Assembly: GCA_905198575.1 (NCBI GenBank)
Contig: CAJKDC010000072.1
Location: forward strand, 1 to 14,675
DNA: 14,675 bases
Origin: an uncultured Bacteroides sp.
GTDB taxonomy: Bacteria > Bacteroidota > Bacteroidia > Bacteroidales > Bacteroidaceae
Reading direction: 5' to 3'
The notes beneath the pieces were generated by a model. That model ran no database searches and was not told the DNA's origin. It saw only the letters and a list, made by a program, of their open reading frames with translations. The position numbers were made by a program, and so were the translations under genes. Of this stretch, positions 1 to 7,468 are shown piece after piece (position 1 is the stretch's first letter; each line of letters starts with the position of its first letter).

Positions 1-1
1 T

Positions 2-9
2 TATCTTTG
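2..9 (+). promoter_or_regulatory. Bacteroides-type -7 promoter element
   Basis: TATCTTTG is an exact match to the Bacteroidetes -7 consensus TAnnTTTG. The -33 element would lie left of the window and cannot be checked. Transcription would start near base 15. No plus-strand gene follows: the next gene, at 256, is on the opposite strand and a terminator hairpin lies at 53-80. The box would therefore drive only a short transcript, or it is a chance match. Confidence 0.4.
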
Positions 10-52
10 CACTGTGTTTTTCATGGTATTAGATTTAAGGTTAATGAAGATT

Positions 53-80
53 GGGAGTCTGTGAAGATTCCCTTTTTTAT
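53..80 (+). terminator. Intrinsic terminator, left edge
   Basis: The left arm at 53-60 (GGGAGTCT) pairs with the right arm at 65-72 (AGATTCCC) with one G-T wobble around a GTGA loop. Six Ts (73-78) and then AT-rich sequence follow directly, the layout of a plus-strand intrinsic terminator. It could end a transcript entering from the left of the window or one starting at the -7 box at 2-9. There is no T-run on the minus side, so it acts in one direction. Confidence 0.6.
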
Positions 81-201
81 TTTTGTACATTCGGAAAGTC
101 CTTGACGGTTGTTTTTCTCATTTTAGTGGTGAACGTAAGGCATTGCAATGAGGTATTTTTGCTATTGGAATGCAGAACGTGTGTCAAGGCTGTGATAAAC
201 T
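81..201. other. Intergenic stretch without a recognised gene
   Basis: This AT-rich spacer lies between two terminators. I found no ORF with family resemblance. It contains a perfect 10-bp palindrome (CATTGCAATG, 141-150) and two sequences fitting TAnnTTTG (78-85 and 154-161), but neither has a -33 TTTG at the right distance and both sit in T-rich runs. I assign no function. Confidence 0.5.
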
Positions 202-247
202 AAAAATAAAAGGAGATAAACGCAATCGGGTAACGTTTATCTCCTTT
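202..247 (-). terminator. Terminator of the S46 peptidase gene
   Basis: Bases 211-222 (AGGAGATAAACG) are perfectly complementary to 234-245 around an 11-base loop, and two A-T pairs extend the stem. Read on the minus strand the hairpin follows the peptidase stop codon by about 10 bases and is followed by TTTATTTTTA. On the plus strand it is followed by a weaker T-rich tract, so it may also work in that direction. Confidence 0.75.
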
Positions 248-255
248 CTGTTTTA

Positions 256-2424
256 TTATTCCACGATGGTCATTTCGTCTATCAGATGCTTGGCACCTGC
301 AAACTTGTCTATAATAAATAAAGTATAGCGGATGTCTACGCAGGCAGCCCGTTGTAATCTGGGGTTATAGGCAATGTCGCCTGTAAGGCCTTCCCAGTTT
401 CGGTCGAAGCCGGTGCCTATCAGTTCTCCCTTACTGTTGAATACGGGTGAGCCGGAATTACCGCCGGTGTTGTCCGTGCCCGTGGCAAAGCAGACAGGCA
501 TGCGGTCGTCTTTCATGGCATATCTGCCAAAATCTTTTTTCTGATACAGCTCTTTCAGGCGGGCCGGGACTACGAATTCATAGTTTGTAGAGTCTTCTTT
601 TTCCATCACACCTTCCAATGTTGTGTAGTAGAGATACTCTTTTCCGTCCTGCGGCTCGTACGAACCAATCTTGCCGTAAGTCAGGCGCAGGGTAGAGTTG
701 GCATCCGGATAAACGGGAATTCCCTTTTTCTGTTTCAGTTCCAGCATGCCGGCCACCCATGTCTTGTGTGCCTTGTTGTAGGCTTCGGTTTCGGCTTTCA
801 TGGCTTCCGATGTAGCTTTATAACCTTCTTTCACCGATTTTGCATACAGAATCATCCAGTCCTTTTCGAGTGCGGCTGCCGACGGACGTTTCACGAACTT
901 GGCAAATGCCTCTTTGCTGCTGAAGATGGACTTGTCGAAGCAGGCATCTACAAAATCGCTGGTGCTGCCGCCGAATTTTTGCTGGATGCTGCCGAAGATG
1001 CTGATGTGCTGTGCGGCAGGAACCAGACGGGCATACAGACTCAGCATTTCTTTCGATACTTTGCGGTCTACTTCGGGGTCGTAGTCTTTGTTGAAGAACT
1101 TTTCGAAATCCTGCTTCAGTTGTTCCAGGCTGGCTTTTACTGCCTCACGGTCTTTGGCCAGCAGTGCCTTATGCAGCTTGTCGGTTTCCGGTACTTTGCT
1201 GAACTCGGTGCCCTGCATCAGCGCCTCCAGAATGGCCTGCTGGTGATAGACAGCATCGAAACGCTTGGCCACGATATCCTTGATACTTTCGTATGCTTTT
1301 CTGAACTCGCCGTTGCCGCTCTGTTCGCCGTATGCCAGCAGCTCTTCCTGCTGTTTTCTTTTCGTGTCGAGCACTTTCAGCCGTACCAGACCCTCGTTCA
1401 TGCCGATGGCATTTTTCCAGTAGTTGGCCGAGCCGGCATATTTGCTGGCATACTGGATGCGTGTCTTGGCACTCTTCATCATTTCCTTGTTCAGGGCTCT
1501 CAGGCGCACGCCGCGTACGGTGTCGCGCATAAAGTTGGTGGTTTTCATGCGCTCTTCCACTTCGTCGCTGATCATGTATCGCCAGTTGCGGCCGGGGAAT
1601 CCCATTACGAAGGTAAAATCGCCTTCCTCGATGCCGCCCAGATTGATGGTGAGGTGTTTCTTGACGCGCAGAGGCTGGTTCTCGGCGCTGTAGTTGGCGG
1701 GTTTGCCGTCTTTGCCGGCATAGATGCGGAAGATAGAGAAGTCACCGCAGTGGCGAGGCCACATCCAGTTGTCGGTATCGGCACCAAACTTACCGATGGA
1801 AGAAGGGGGAGCGCCTACCATACGTATATCCTTATATACTGTTTTTACAAACAGGTAGTATTTATTGGCGCCGTAAAATGGTTTAAGCTCCAGTACGGTA
1901 AACTCATCGGTTGCAATGTTCTCGGCTTTGGCAAAACGGTCGGCCACTTGGCTCAGGTAGCTGGGCGACAGGTAATTTACGCCTTCCGGGTCGGGATCCT
2001 TGGCCAGCTGCTCCCGTACGTAGGATGTTACGTCGAGGATGCGGTCGATAAACGTAACGGTCAGCCCCTTGCAAGGCAGCTCCTGGCTGCGTGTCATGGC
2101 CCAGAATCCGTCGGTCAGGTAGTCATGCTCTACAGAGCTGTGCTGCTGTATGTACGAATATCCGCAGTGATGATTGGTCAGTACCAGTCCTTCGGCAGAA
2201 ATCACTTCGCCTGTACATCCGCCTCCGAAGTGCACTACGGCATCTTTCAGGCTGATGTTGTCGGGGTGATAAACTTGGTCGATACGCAGGTCCAGTCCCA
2301 GGTCGTACATGGCAGCCGCGTTTTGCTGCTTCAGGTCGGTAAGCATCCACATGCCTTCATCGGCCTGCATGGGTAGCCAGAGGGCGCAGCCCAGCAGCAG
2401 GGTTGAAATTTTTTTTAAGTCCAT
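256..2424 (-). CDS. dpp11: S46 family dipeptidyl-peptidase, DPP11-type
   Basis: Predicted periplasmic serine exopeptidase that removes dipeptides from the N-terminus of peptides, supplying amino acids to a peptide-using bacterium. The 722-residue length fits the S46 family. After a signal peptide, the family catalytic triad can be placed: His86 in the NHHCG motif, Asp228 in the HCGDF motif and Ser657 in GGNSGSP. Eighteen residues after the serine is Arg675 (FDRNWEG). In Porphyromonas gingivalis the equivalent Arg673 of DPP11 gives Asp/Glu preference at P1, while DPP7 has Gly there; DPP11 specificity is therefore inferred. The reading frame is open for 27 more codons upstream, to 2505. I prefer the ATG at 2424 because a typical signal peptide (MDLKKISTLLLGCALW) starts there and a promoter box at 2462-2469 lies inside the would-be extension. 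The gene is divergent from the ompA-like gene and is probably monocistronic. Confidence 0.93.
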   Translation of the reverse strand: MDLKKISTLLLGCALWLPMQADEGMWMLTDLKQQNAAAMYDLGLDLRIDQVYHPDNISLKDAVVHFGGGCTGEVISAEGLVLTNHHCGYSYIQQHSSVEHDYLTDGFWAMTRSQELPCKGLTVTFIDRILDVTSYVREQLAKDPDPEGVNYLSPSYLSQVADRFAKAENIATDEFTVLELKPFYGANKYYLFVKTVYKDIRMVGAPPSSIGKFGADTDNWMWPRHCGDFSIFRIYAGKDGKPANYSAENQPLRVKKHLTINLGGIEEGDFTFVMGFPGRNWRYMISDEVEERMKTTNFMRDTVRGVRLRALNKEMMKSAKTRIQYASKYAGSANYWKNAIGMNEGLVRLKVLDTKRKQQEELLAYGEQSGNGEFRKAYESIKDIVAKRFDAVYHQQAILEALMQGTEFSKVPETDKLHKALLAKDREAVKASLEQLKQDFEKFFNKDYDPEVDRKVSKEMLSLYARLVPAAQHISIFGSIQQKFGGSTSDFVDACFDKSIFSSKEAFAKFVKRPSAAALEKDWMILYAKSVKEGYKATSEAMKAETEAYNKAHKTWVAGMLELKQKKGIPVYPDANSTLRLTYGKIGSYEPQDGKEYLYYTTLEGVMEKEDSTNYEFVVPARLKELYQKKDFGRYAMKDDRMPVCFATGTDNTGGNSGSPVFNSKGELIGTGFDRNWEGLTGDIAYNPRLQRAACVDIRYTLFIIDKFAGAKHLIDEMTIVE

Positions 2425-2461
2425 ATTGCGCGTTTTTATTATAAATAATAAAGATGAGATA

Positions 2462-2469
2462 CAAAGATA
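2462..2469 (-). promoter_or_regulatory. -7 promoter element for the S46 peptidase
   Basis: Read on the minus strand this is TATCTTTG, an exact match to TAnnTTTG. It gives a start near 2455 and a leader of about 30 bases before the ATG at 2424. No clear -33 TTTG is seen. Its position supports the shorter start codon, because the longer ORF would begin upstream of the promoter. Confidence 0.6.
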
Positions 2470-2608
2470 GCAGAAAAAAAGAAATTTCTTTTGTTTCGTG
2501 AACAATTGCTTCGGCTGTGTGTTATAGGTATGTACTTTACGAAAAATCGTTCAATGCGATTGGGATTGTAAGTAAAATCAATAATAACATAGACATAAGG
2601 ATTTAAAA

Positions 2609-3754
2609 ATGAAAAAGAAAAGTATTGTTGCTTTGGCTATGGCCGCTACTGTGATGACTGCAAATGCTCAGAAAATATACGATGGAAATCAGTTTCTGGA
2701 TAACTGGTATGTAGGACTTAATGGGGGAGGGATAACTCCGGTTGCACATGCTGCATTTTGGAAAAACATGCGCGGTGTGGCTGGCTTGGAATTAGGTAAA
2801 CAGGTTACTCCGGTGCTGGGACTTTCGGTACAGGGACTTGCTGCAGTAAATACTTCTGCCAGTCGCAATGCATTTGATGCCGTTAGCGTTACAGCAAATG
2901 GAAAGATTAATTTGTCAAACTTGATCTTCGGATATAATGGTAAGCCTCGTGTTTTCGAAGTTGAAACTGTTACAGGTATTGGCTGGGGACACGATTTTAT
3001 GAACTCTGGTTACAGCTACGACCGCAGCTACTTGGTTAGCCGTTTTGGTGCAAGCTTCAACTTCAACCTGGGTGAAAGCAAGGCTTGGAGCATCAACGTA
3101 AAACCGGCAATGGTTTATCGTATGGACGGAAATCAGGCTCATAAGCTGAATGTAAATAAGTCGGGACTGGAATTGCTGGCTGGTGTGACTTACCACTTTG
3201 CCGGAAGCAACGGAAAACGTTATCAGACTATCGTAAAACCATACAACCAGGCTGAAGTAGACCAGTTGAACAATACAATCAACAGCTTACGCGAACAGGA
3301 AGCTGCTGCACAGCAGGCGCTGGATGCAGTTAAGGCAGAAAATGCTCGTCTGCAGCAGGAACTGACTGACTGCCAGAATGCACCGAAACAGGTAGAAACA
3401 ATCATTCAGGAAACTTCTACCAAGAGCATGGAGTCAGTAATTACATTCCGTCAGGGTAAAATTACCATTGGTGCCGACCAGAAACCGAACGTAGAGCGTA
3501 TTGCTACTTATATGAAGAATCATCCGGGCAGCACTGTGAAGATTTTGGGTTATGCTTCACCGGAAGGAAGCGTAGAGATTAATGAACGGATTGCCAGACA
3601 GCGTGCTGAGGCTGTAAAGAATATGCTTGTCAATACTTATAAGATTAGCGCAAGCCGTATTACTGCCGAAGGCCAGGGTGTAGGTAGTATGTTCAGCGAA
3701 CCAGACTGGAACCGTGTAAGTATTGCTACACTGGAAGAAGTGAATAATAAGTAA
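2609..3754 (+). CDS. OmpA-family outer-membrane protein
   Basis: Outer-membrane porin-like protein of 381 residues that probably tethers the outer membrane to peptidoglycan. Residues 1-20 are a signal peptide ending TANA. Residues about 25-200 are rich in alternating beta-strand patterns with aromatic residues, as expected for an N-terminal barrel. Residues about 214-255 form a Gln/Glu/Ala-rich coiled coil, and 275-378 are an OmpA C-terminal domain (GYASPEG at 314-320, then RIARQRAEAV). In E. coli OmpA an Asp and an Arg bind diaminopimelate. Here the Asp position is Ser317 and the Arg (Arg332) is kept, a pattern I associate with Bacteroidetes proteins. ATG at 2609 is preceded by AAGG at a slightly long spacing. 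The best -7 candidate I see upstream, TACTTTAC at 2533-2540, is weak. A strong terminator follows at 3817. Confidence 0.9.
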   Translation: MKKKSIVALAMAATVMTANAQKIYDGNQFLDNWYVGLNGGGITPVAHAAFWKNMRGVAGLELGKQVTPVLGLSVQGLAAVNTSASRNAFDAVSVTANGKINLSNLIFGYNGKPRVFEVETVTGIGWGHDFMNSGYSYDRSYLVSRFGASFNFNLGESKAWSINVKPAMVYRMDGNQAHKLNVNKSGLELLAGVTYHFAGSNGKRYQTIVKPYNQAEVDQLNNTINSLREQEAAAQQALDAVKAENARLQQELTDCQNAPKQVETIIQETSTKSMESVITFRQGKITIGADQKPNVERIATYMKNHPGSTVKILGYASPEGSVEINERIARQRAEAVKNMLVNTYKISASRITAEGQGVGSMFSEPDWNRVSIATLEEVNNK

Positions 3755-3816
3755 TGATTGCTTCGGGCAATGCAATATAACTCTGTTTTATAAAACAATC
3801 TTGATAAACTTGGGTA

Positions 3817-3852
3817 GGATGTACTCTTTTCATGGAGTACATCCTTTTTTTT
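3817..3852 (+). terminator. Intrinsic terminator of the ompA-like gene
   Basis: A perfect 10-bp stem (GGATGTACTC at 3817-3826 with GAGTACATCC at 3835-3844) encloses an 8-base loop and is followed by eight Ts (3845-3852). It lies 62 bases after the stop codon. The minus-strand gene ending at 3865 reads into the same hairpin, but no T-run follows in that direction, so it is mainly a plus-strand terminator. Confidence 0.88.
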
Positions 3853-3864
3853 ATTTGATAGGGT

Positions 3865-4524
3865 TTATTTTTTCAGCATGTAGGCTACGGACAGACCGAA
3901 AGTGCGGTTTCGGGGTGTGTCATAGATGCTGTGCACGTTGCTCAGTCCGAGCTCGTACGAGGCTTTCAGGCGCACATGCTGGTATTGCAGGTTCAGGGCA
4001 AAAGCCAGTCCGGCATCGGTACGGTTGAAAGGCCGGTCGCTGTAGGAGCTGCTGCTATAAGCTTTAAAGATATTGGTAGCGCTGGTGTACGGCTGCCCGT
4101 AAAAATCTGTTCCGGAGATAAATCCGCTGCCCCGTATGCCCGTATTGATGTATCCGCCTGCCTGAGGGAGGATGGAGAACGATTTTCCCAGATTAATCCG
4201 ATAGCCTGCGAGCAAGGGAATCTGAAGGTAATCCATCTGATTGGCTTCTATCCGGCTGATGGTGGCATGGATGTTTTGCATGCCATCAAGCATGCCTCCT
4301 TTTCTTTCGTAGGCCAGTCCGCTTTCCAGTTCAATGGAGCATGGAAAACTGTATTGGACGAGTGCGCCGACTTTAAAGCCGTTTTTTGCTGAATTGTGGA
4401 GGTCTGTGTGAAAGTTATTCCGGGTGTAACCGGCTTCAACTCCGAAATTCCATTGTTGGGAATAGCCTTGCAGGAAGGCGAACGCTGAAAGGCTAATGAA
4501 AAGGATTCGTTTTCTTACATTCAT
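3865..4524 (-). CDS. Small outer-membrane beta-barrel protein, PorT-like
   Basis: A 219-residue predicted outer-membrane protein of the Bacteroidetes beta-barrel type often annotated as porin family or PorT family. It has a signal peptide (MNVRKRILFISLSAFAFLQG, then YSQ). The body is alternating hydrophobic and polar strands with repeated Gly and aromatic residues, for example NFGVEAGY near the start and a final strand ending SVAYMLKK, typical of a terminal barrel strand. Length fits an eight-stranded barrel. The frame is open a further 59 codons upstream to 4701, but that stretch is low-complexity Phe/Lys/Ile coding from AT-rich intergenic DNA, so I chose the ATG at 4524, which opens the signal peptide. 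The substrate or function cannot be read from the sequence. It stands alone, with the nupG operon divergent from it. Confidence 0.8.
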   Translation of the reverse strand: MNVRKRILFISLSAFAFLQGYSQQWNFGVEAGYTRNNFHTDLHNSAKNGFKVGALVQYSFPCSIELESGLAYERKGGMLDGMQNIHATISRIEANQMDYLQIPLLAGYRINLGKSFSILPQAGGYINTGIRGSGFISGTDFYGQPYTSATNIFKAYSSSSYSDRPFNRTDAGLAFALNLQYQHVRLKASYELGLSNVHSIYDTPRNRTFGLSVAYMLKK

Positions 4525-4738
4525 AATTGAAATTTTTTTAGTTGTATTGTCTTTTGAATATCTGTAAAAGTGGCATAAAAGTATAGGAAAAATAGAATGG
4601 AGCCCCTGCTTTATAAAAATATTTTTTTTCTTTAACCGTGTATTTAAAAATGTTAGGAATTTTAATGAGTGCAGCATTGGATAAGGGATGCATGAGAACA
4701 AGTCCGGCAGGAAAAGGGATGATTTTTATAAAAATAGG

Positions 4739-4774
4739 TATTCGGGGAATATGTTTTTAGCATAATTCGCGAAT
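4739..4774. promoter_or_regulatory. Two inverted repeats, candidate operator
   Basis: TATTC-GGG-GAATA (4739-4751) and the perfect palindrome ATTCGCGAAT (4765-4774) share the half-site ATTC/GAAT, with centres about 24-25 bases apart. The second one sits where a -33 element would be for the promoter at 4793-4800. The spacing and position fit a repressor or activator site, but no regulator is identified and AT-rich palindromes can arise by chance. Confidence 0.3.
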
Positions 4775-4792
4775 ACATATAAATGTTTTCTG

Positions 4793-4800
4793 TATCTTTG
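4793..4800 (+). promoter_or_regulatory. -7 promoter element of the nupG operon
   Basis: TATCTTTG matches the Bacteroidetes -7 consensus exactly, giving a start near 4806 and a leader of about 37 bases before the ATG at 4843. The only -33-like sequence is TTCG at 4766-4769, one mismatch from TTTG and 23 bases away, slightly longer than usual. This is the only clear promoter found for the seven plus-strand genes that follow. Confidence 0.6.
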
Positions 4801-4842
4801 CTATAATCAACCTGAGTAATCTAAAATTAAATTGCTGTTTTT

Positions 4843-6105
4843 ATGAATATGAAGTTACGACTAATCGTGATGAATTTCCTGCAGTTTGCTGTATGGGGTG
4901 CTTATCTGACTTCTATGGGAGCCTATTTGGCGCGCATCGGACTGGGAGGAAAAATAGGCCTGTTTTATGCCATGCAGGGAATCGTATCACTGTTTATGCC
5001 GGCTATTTTGGGGATTATAGCCGACCGCTGGGTACCGGCACAGCGTCTTTTGGGATTAAGCCATCTGGTAGCCGCCCTGTTTATGGCAGCAGCCGGTTAT
5101 TATGGAATGACGGCCGGCGATGACATCGCATTTGGTCCTTTGTTTACTTTATATTCATTCAGTGTAGCTTTTTATATGCCCACACTGGGACTTTCCAATT
5201 CGGTTGCCTTTACGGCTTTGGACAAGGCCAGGCTGGATGCCATCCGTAACTTCCCGCCTATCCGTATTTTCGGTACCATCGGGTTTATATGTTCCATGTG
5301 GCTGGTAGATTTGTTGGGTTTCCAGCATAACTATATGCAGTTTTTTGCATGTGCGGCTTGGGGTATTCTTTTAGCTGTGTATGCCAATACGTTGCCGGGC
5401 TGTCCGGTCAATCATGCATCTTCGGGCGAGCGTAAATCGTTTGTCGATGCCTTTGGCCTGCGTGCTTTCCTGCTGTTCAAACAGCGCAAAATGGCGGTAT
5501 TCTTTATCTTTTCCATGTTGCTGGGAGTTTCTTTGCAGATAACCAATGGATTTGCCAATCCGTTTATCACCAGTTTCGGCAGTATTCCGGAGTATGCAGA
5601 TACGTTTGGAGTGCAGCATGCCAATCTGTTGATTTCGCTTTCGCAGATTAGTGAAACTTGTTGTATCTTGCTGATTCCTTTCTTCTTGAGCCGGTTTGGA
5701 ATTAAGAAAGTTATGCTTATTGCCATGGTGGCTTGGGTGTTCCGTTTCGGCTTGTTCGGTCTGGGTAATCCGGGAGACGGTGTATGGATGTTTATTCTGT
5801 CTATGCTGGTGTATGGAGTAGCGTTCGATTTCTTTAATGTATCCGGTTCGCTGTTTGTAGATAAGGAGACTGATATTTCCATCCGTTCCAGTGCGCAGGG
5901 ACTGTTCATCATCATGACCAACGGTATCGGGGCTACAGTGGGAACGTTGGGAGCACAAGCTGTGGTCAATATGTTTGTGGACTTTTCCAGTTCGGAACCT
6001 CAGATTGAAGGATGGGCACATGCCTGGGATGTATTTGCCGTTTATGCAGCAATTGTAGCAATACTGTTTGCTTTCATTTTTAAATATAAGCACGTTAGAA
6101 GCTAA
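4843..6105 (+). CDS. nupG: Nucleoside:H+ symporter, NupG family (MFS)
   Basis: Inner-membrane major-facilitator transporter of 420 residues, about the length of E. coli NupG (418), expected to import nucleosides with protons. From memory the resemblance to NupG runs along the whole chain: the N-terminal LQFAVWGAYLT segment, ADRW at the loop between helices 2 and 3 (60-63), FPPIRIFGTIGFI (137-149), the FFIFSMLLG and LQITNGF segments, SQISET, FDFFNVSGSLFV and the C-terminal FKYKHVR. About twelve hydrophobic segments can be counted. Start is ATG 4843; a second ATG two codons on is equally possible and changes little. It is first in a run of seven same-strand genes, 27 bases before the BFN gene. 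Nucleoside import fits salvage, but the exact substrate range is inference from the family. Confidence 0.92.
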   Translation: MNMKLRLIVMNFLQFAVWGAYLTSMGAYLARIGLGGKIGLFYAMQGIVSLFMPAILGIIADRWVPAQRLLGLSHLVAALFMAAAGYYGMTAGDDIAFGPLFTLYSFSVAFYMPTLGLSNSVAFTALDKARLDAIRNFPPIRIFGTIGFICSMWLVDLLGFQHNYMQFFACAAWGILLAVYANTLPGCPVNHASSGERKSFVDAFGLRAFLLFKQRKMAVFFIFSMLLGVSLQITNGFANPFITSFGSIPEYADTFGVQHANLLISLSQISETCCILLIPFFLSRFGIKKVMLIAMVAWVFRFGLFGLGNPGDGVWMFILSMLVYGVAFDFFNVSGSLFVDKETDISIRSSAQGLFIIMTNGIGATVGTLGAQAVVNMFVDFSSSEPQIEGWAHAWDVFAVYAAIVAILFAFIFKYKHVRS

Positions 6106-6118
6106 ATTTTGATTTTTC

Positions 6119-6125
6119 AAGGAGG
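6119..6125 (+). promoter_or_regulatory. Strong Shine-Dalgarno for the BFN gene
   Basis: AAGGAGG lies 7 bases before the ATG at 6133. Such a complete Shine-Dalgarno is uncommon in Bacteroidetes and absent in front of most genes here. It settles the start codon at 6133 over the TTG at 6109 in the same frame. Confidence 0.7.
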
Positions 6126-6132
6126 ATTTGTT

Positions 6133-6726
6133 ATGAATGAAGAGGTAGAGATTGTTTTGTCCGAGATATCAATGGTGCTTTCTCCATCCAGTTCGTATGC
6201 TATTTTGTTGAAGGAGAAACAGGGAAAACGCCAATTGGCTGTCATTATGGACGCACATGCTGCGGAATTACTGAAGGCTGCCAGTATGAAGGCGCCTGCA
6301 CCGCGACCTTTTACCCATAATCTGATGACTGCGATGATTCAGGAAGGAGGTTTGTCGGTAGACAGAGCTTTGGTATACGAAATAAAATCGGGTATTTTTT
6401 ATACGCGTTTGTCAATGTACCGGCAGGACGGTTTTGCTTTTGAGTTGGATGTACGTATTTCGGATGCATTGATTTTGGCTCATTTGCTGGGTTTCCCGAT
6501 ATTTGTGCTCGAGGAAGTGCTGGAGCGCGAAAAGTTGCGCTATATATCCAGTGACGGTTCATCGTATACGGTTTCTGTCAATGCTGTGGACTTGCCTTCT
6601 TTACGGAAGGCGCTCGAACAGGCGGTGAAGCAGGAAGACTATGAGCGTGCGGCACAGTTGCGCGATGAGATTTTGAAAAGAGAAAATGGAGTAGACCGGA
6701 CAGATACGGACGGTGAGAATGAATAA
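6133..6726 (+). CDS. Bifunctional nuclease domain (BFN/DUF151) protein with UVR motif
   Basis: A 197-residue cytoplasmic protein. Residues about 5-130 are a BFN/DUF151 domain, with the RPFTHNLM segment (58-65) and the RISDALILAHLLGFPIFV block (108-125) typical of that family; plant and mycobacterial relatives were reported to have RNase/DNase activity. Residues about 153-184 form a UVR (UvrB/UvrC-type) helical hairpin (EDYERAAQLRDEI), which in UvrB and UvrC mediates protein-protein contact. The BFN-UVR combination is, as far as I know, the usual Bacteroidetes architecture. The tail (185-197) is acidic and probably disordered. The gene lies between nupG and rsmE, with gaps of 27 and 18 bases, so it is likely co-transcribed with both. 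The biological substrate is unknown; nuclease activity is inferred from the family only. Confidence 0.88.
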   Translation: MNEEVEIVLSEISMVLSPSSSYAILLKEKQGKRQLAVIMDAHAAELLKAASMKAPAPRPFTHNLMTAMIQEGGLSVDRALVYEIKSGIFYTRLSMYRQDGFAFELDVRISDALILAHLLGFPIFVLEEVLEREKLRYISSDGSSYTVSVNAVDLPSLRKALEQAVKQEDYERAAQLRDEILKRENGVDRTDTDGENE

Positions 6727-6744
6727 AAAAACGGAAAAAGTATT

Positions 6745-7446
6745 ATGCATGTATTTTATACACCGGATATTGCAGTGACCTGCGAGATGCCGGAAGAAGA
6801 AGCGGCACACTGTCTGCGCGTACTCCGCCTGGGAGTGGGTGACGAGGTGATGCTCACGGATGGAAAAGGTTGTTTCTATAAGGCAGTAATCAGTGCGGCA
6901 ACCGGTAAGCGCTGTCAGGTGAAGGTGACTGAAACGATAGAACAGGAGCCTTTATGGAACGGACATTTGCATTTGGCAATGGCACCTACTAAAAATATGG
7001 ACCGTATCGAGTGGTTGGCCGAGAAGGCTACGGAGATTGGTTTCGACGAACTGAGTTTCCTGAACTGCCGCTACTCGGAGCGTAAGGTTATCAAGACGGA
7101 ACGTGTGGAAAAAATCGTAGTGTCGGCAGTGAAGCAGTCGCTCAAGGCCAGAAAGCCGGTAGTGAACGAAATGATGGATTTTGCCCGTTTTGTAAAACAG
7201 GATTTTGCCGGACAGAAGTTTATTGCCCATTGTAACGAAGGCGAGAAACTGCTGCTGAAGGAAATTCTTGTTCCGGGCGAAGATGCGCTGGTGCTGATTG
7301 GGCCGGAAGGTGATTTCAGTCCGGAAGAAGTAAAGCTGGCAGAATCGCTGGGATTCCGTTCTATCAGTCTGGGGAAATCGCGCCTGCGTACAGAAACTGC
7401 AGCGCTTGTTTCCGTTCATATCATGAATCTGTTTAATCAAAGATAG
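6745..7446 (+). CDS. rsmE: 16S rRNA (uracil-1498-N3)-methyltransferase RsmE
   Basis: SAM-dependent enzyme that methylates N3 of U1498 in 16S rRNA, in the decoding region of the 30S subunit. At 233 residues it is of normal length. Residues about 1-70 make the PUA-like RNA-binding domain (HCLRVLRLGVGD at 22-33). The rest is a SPOUT methyltransferase domain with KATEIGF (94-100), the cofactor-knot motif GPEGDFSPEE (186-195) and LGKSRLRTETAAL (209-221). All family signature motifs look intact. The start is ATG 6745, 18 bases after the BFN stop; no good Shine-Dalgarno precedes it. It lies inside the nupG-yjbQ run and is followed after a few bases by the DUF4836 gene. This is a housekeeping gene and its identity is secure. 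Confidence 0.95.
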   Translation: MHVFYTPDIAVTCEMPEEEAAHCLRVLRLGVGDEVMLTDGKGCFYKAVISAATGKRCQVKVTETIEQEPLWNGHLHLAMAPTKNMDRIEWLAEKATEIGFDELSFLNCRYSERKVIKTERVEKIVVSAVKQSLKARKPVVNEMMDFARFVKQDFAGQKFIAHCNEGEKLLLKEILVPGEDALVLIGPEGDFSPEEVKLAESLGFRSISLGKSRLRTETAALVSVHIMNLFNQR

Positions 7447-7468
7447 TTCTTTAATGCATAGACTCGCG

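Larger units (their letters stand above)
4525..4842. other. Divergent intergenic regulatory region
   Basis: This 318-base AT-rich gap separates the minus-strand beta-barrel gene from the plus-strand nupG operon and must carry both promoters. The nupG side has a good -7 box (4793-4800) and two inverted repeats upstream of it. On the barrel side the closest match is TACTTTTA on the minus strand (4576-4583), one base off the consensus and without a -33 box. No additional gene or RNA was recognised. Confidence 0.6.

Noticed and set aside
78..161. Additional TAnnTTTG matches at 78-85 and 154-161
   Set aside because: Both lie in T-rich sequence, one in a terminator tail, with no -33 box; chance matches are expected.
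766..2376. 536-codon plus-strand open frame across the peptidase gene
   Set aside because: It is the antisense shadow of a well-supported S46 peptidase; the translation is Phe/His/Cys/Val-rich without family motifs.
2425..2505. N-terminal extension of the S46 peptidase to 2505
   Set aside because: It would start upstream of the TATCTTTG box and bury a normal signal peptide inside the protein.
3785..3796. 12-bp palindrome GTTTTATAAAAC after the ompA-like gene
   Set aside because: Almost entirely A/T and followed by a much better terminator; no reason to assign a role.
4525..4701. N-terminal extension of the beta-barrel protein to 4701
   Set aside because: AT-rich intergenic sequence translating to low-complexity residues ahead of a proper signal peptide at 4524.
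5371..6120. 249-codon minus-strand open frame across nupG
   Set aside because: Antisense to a clear NupG homologue; the product is Asn/Gln/His-rich and resembles no family.
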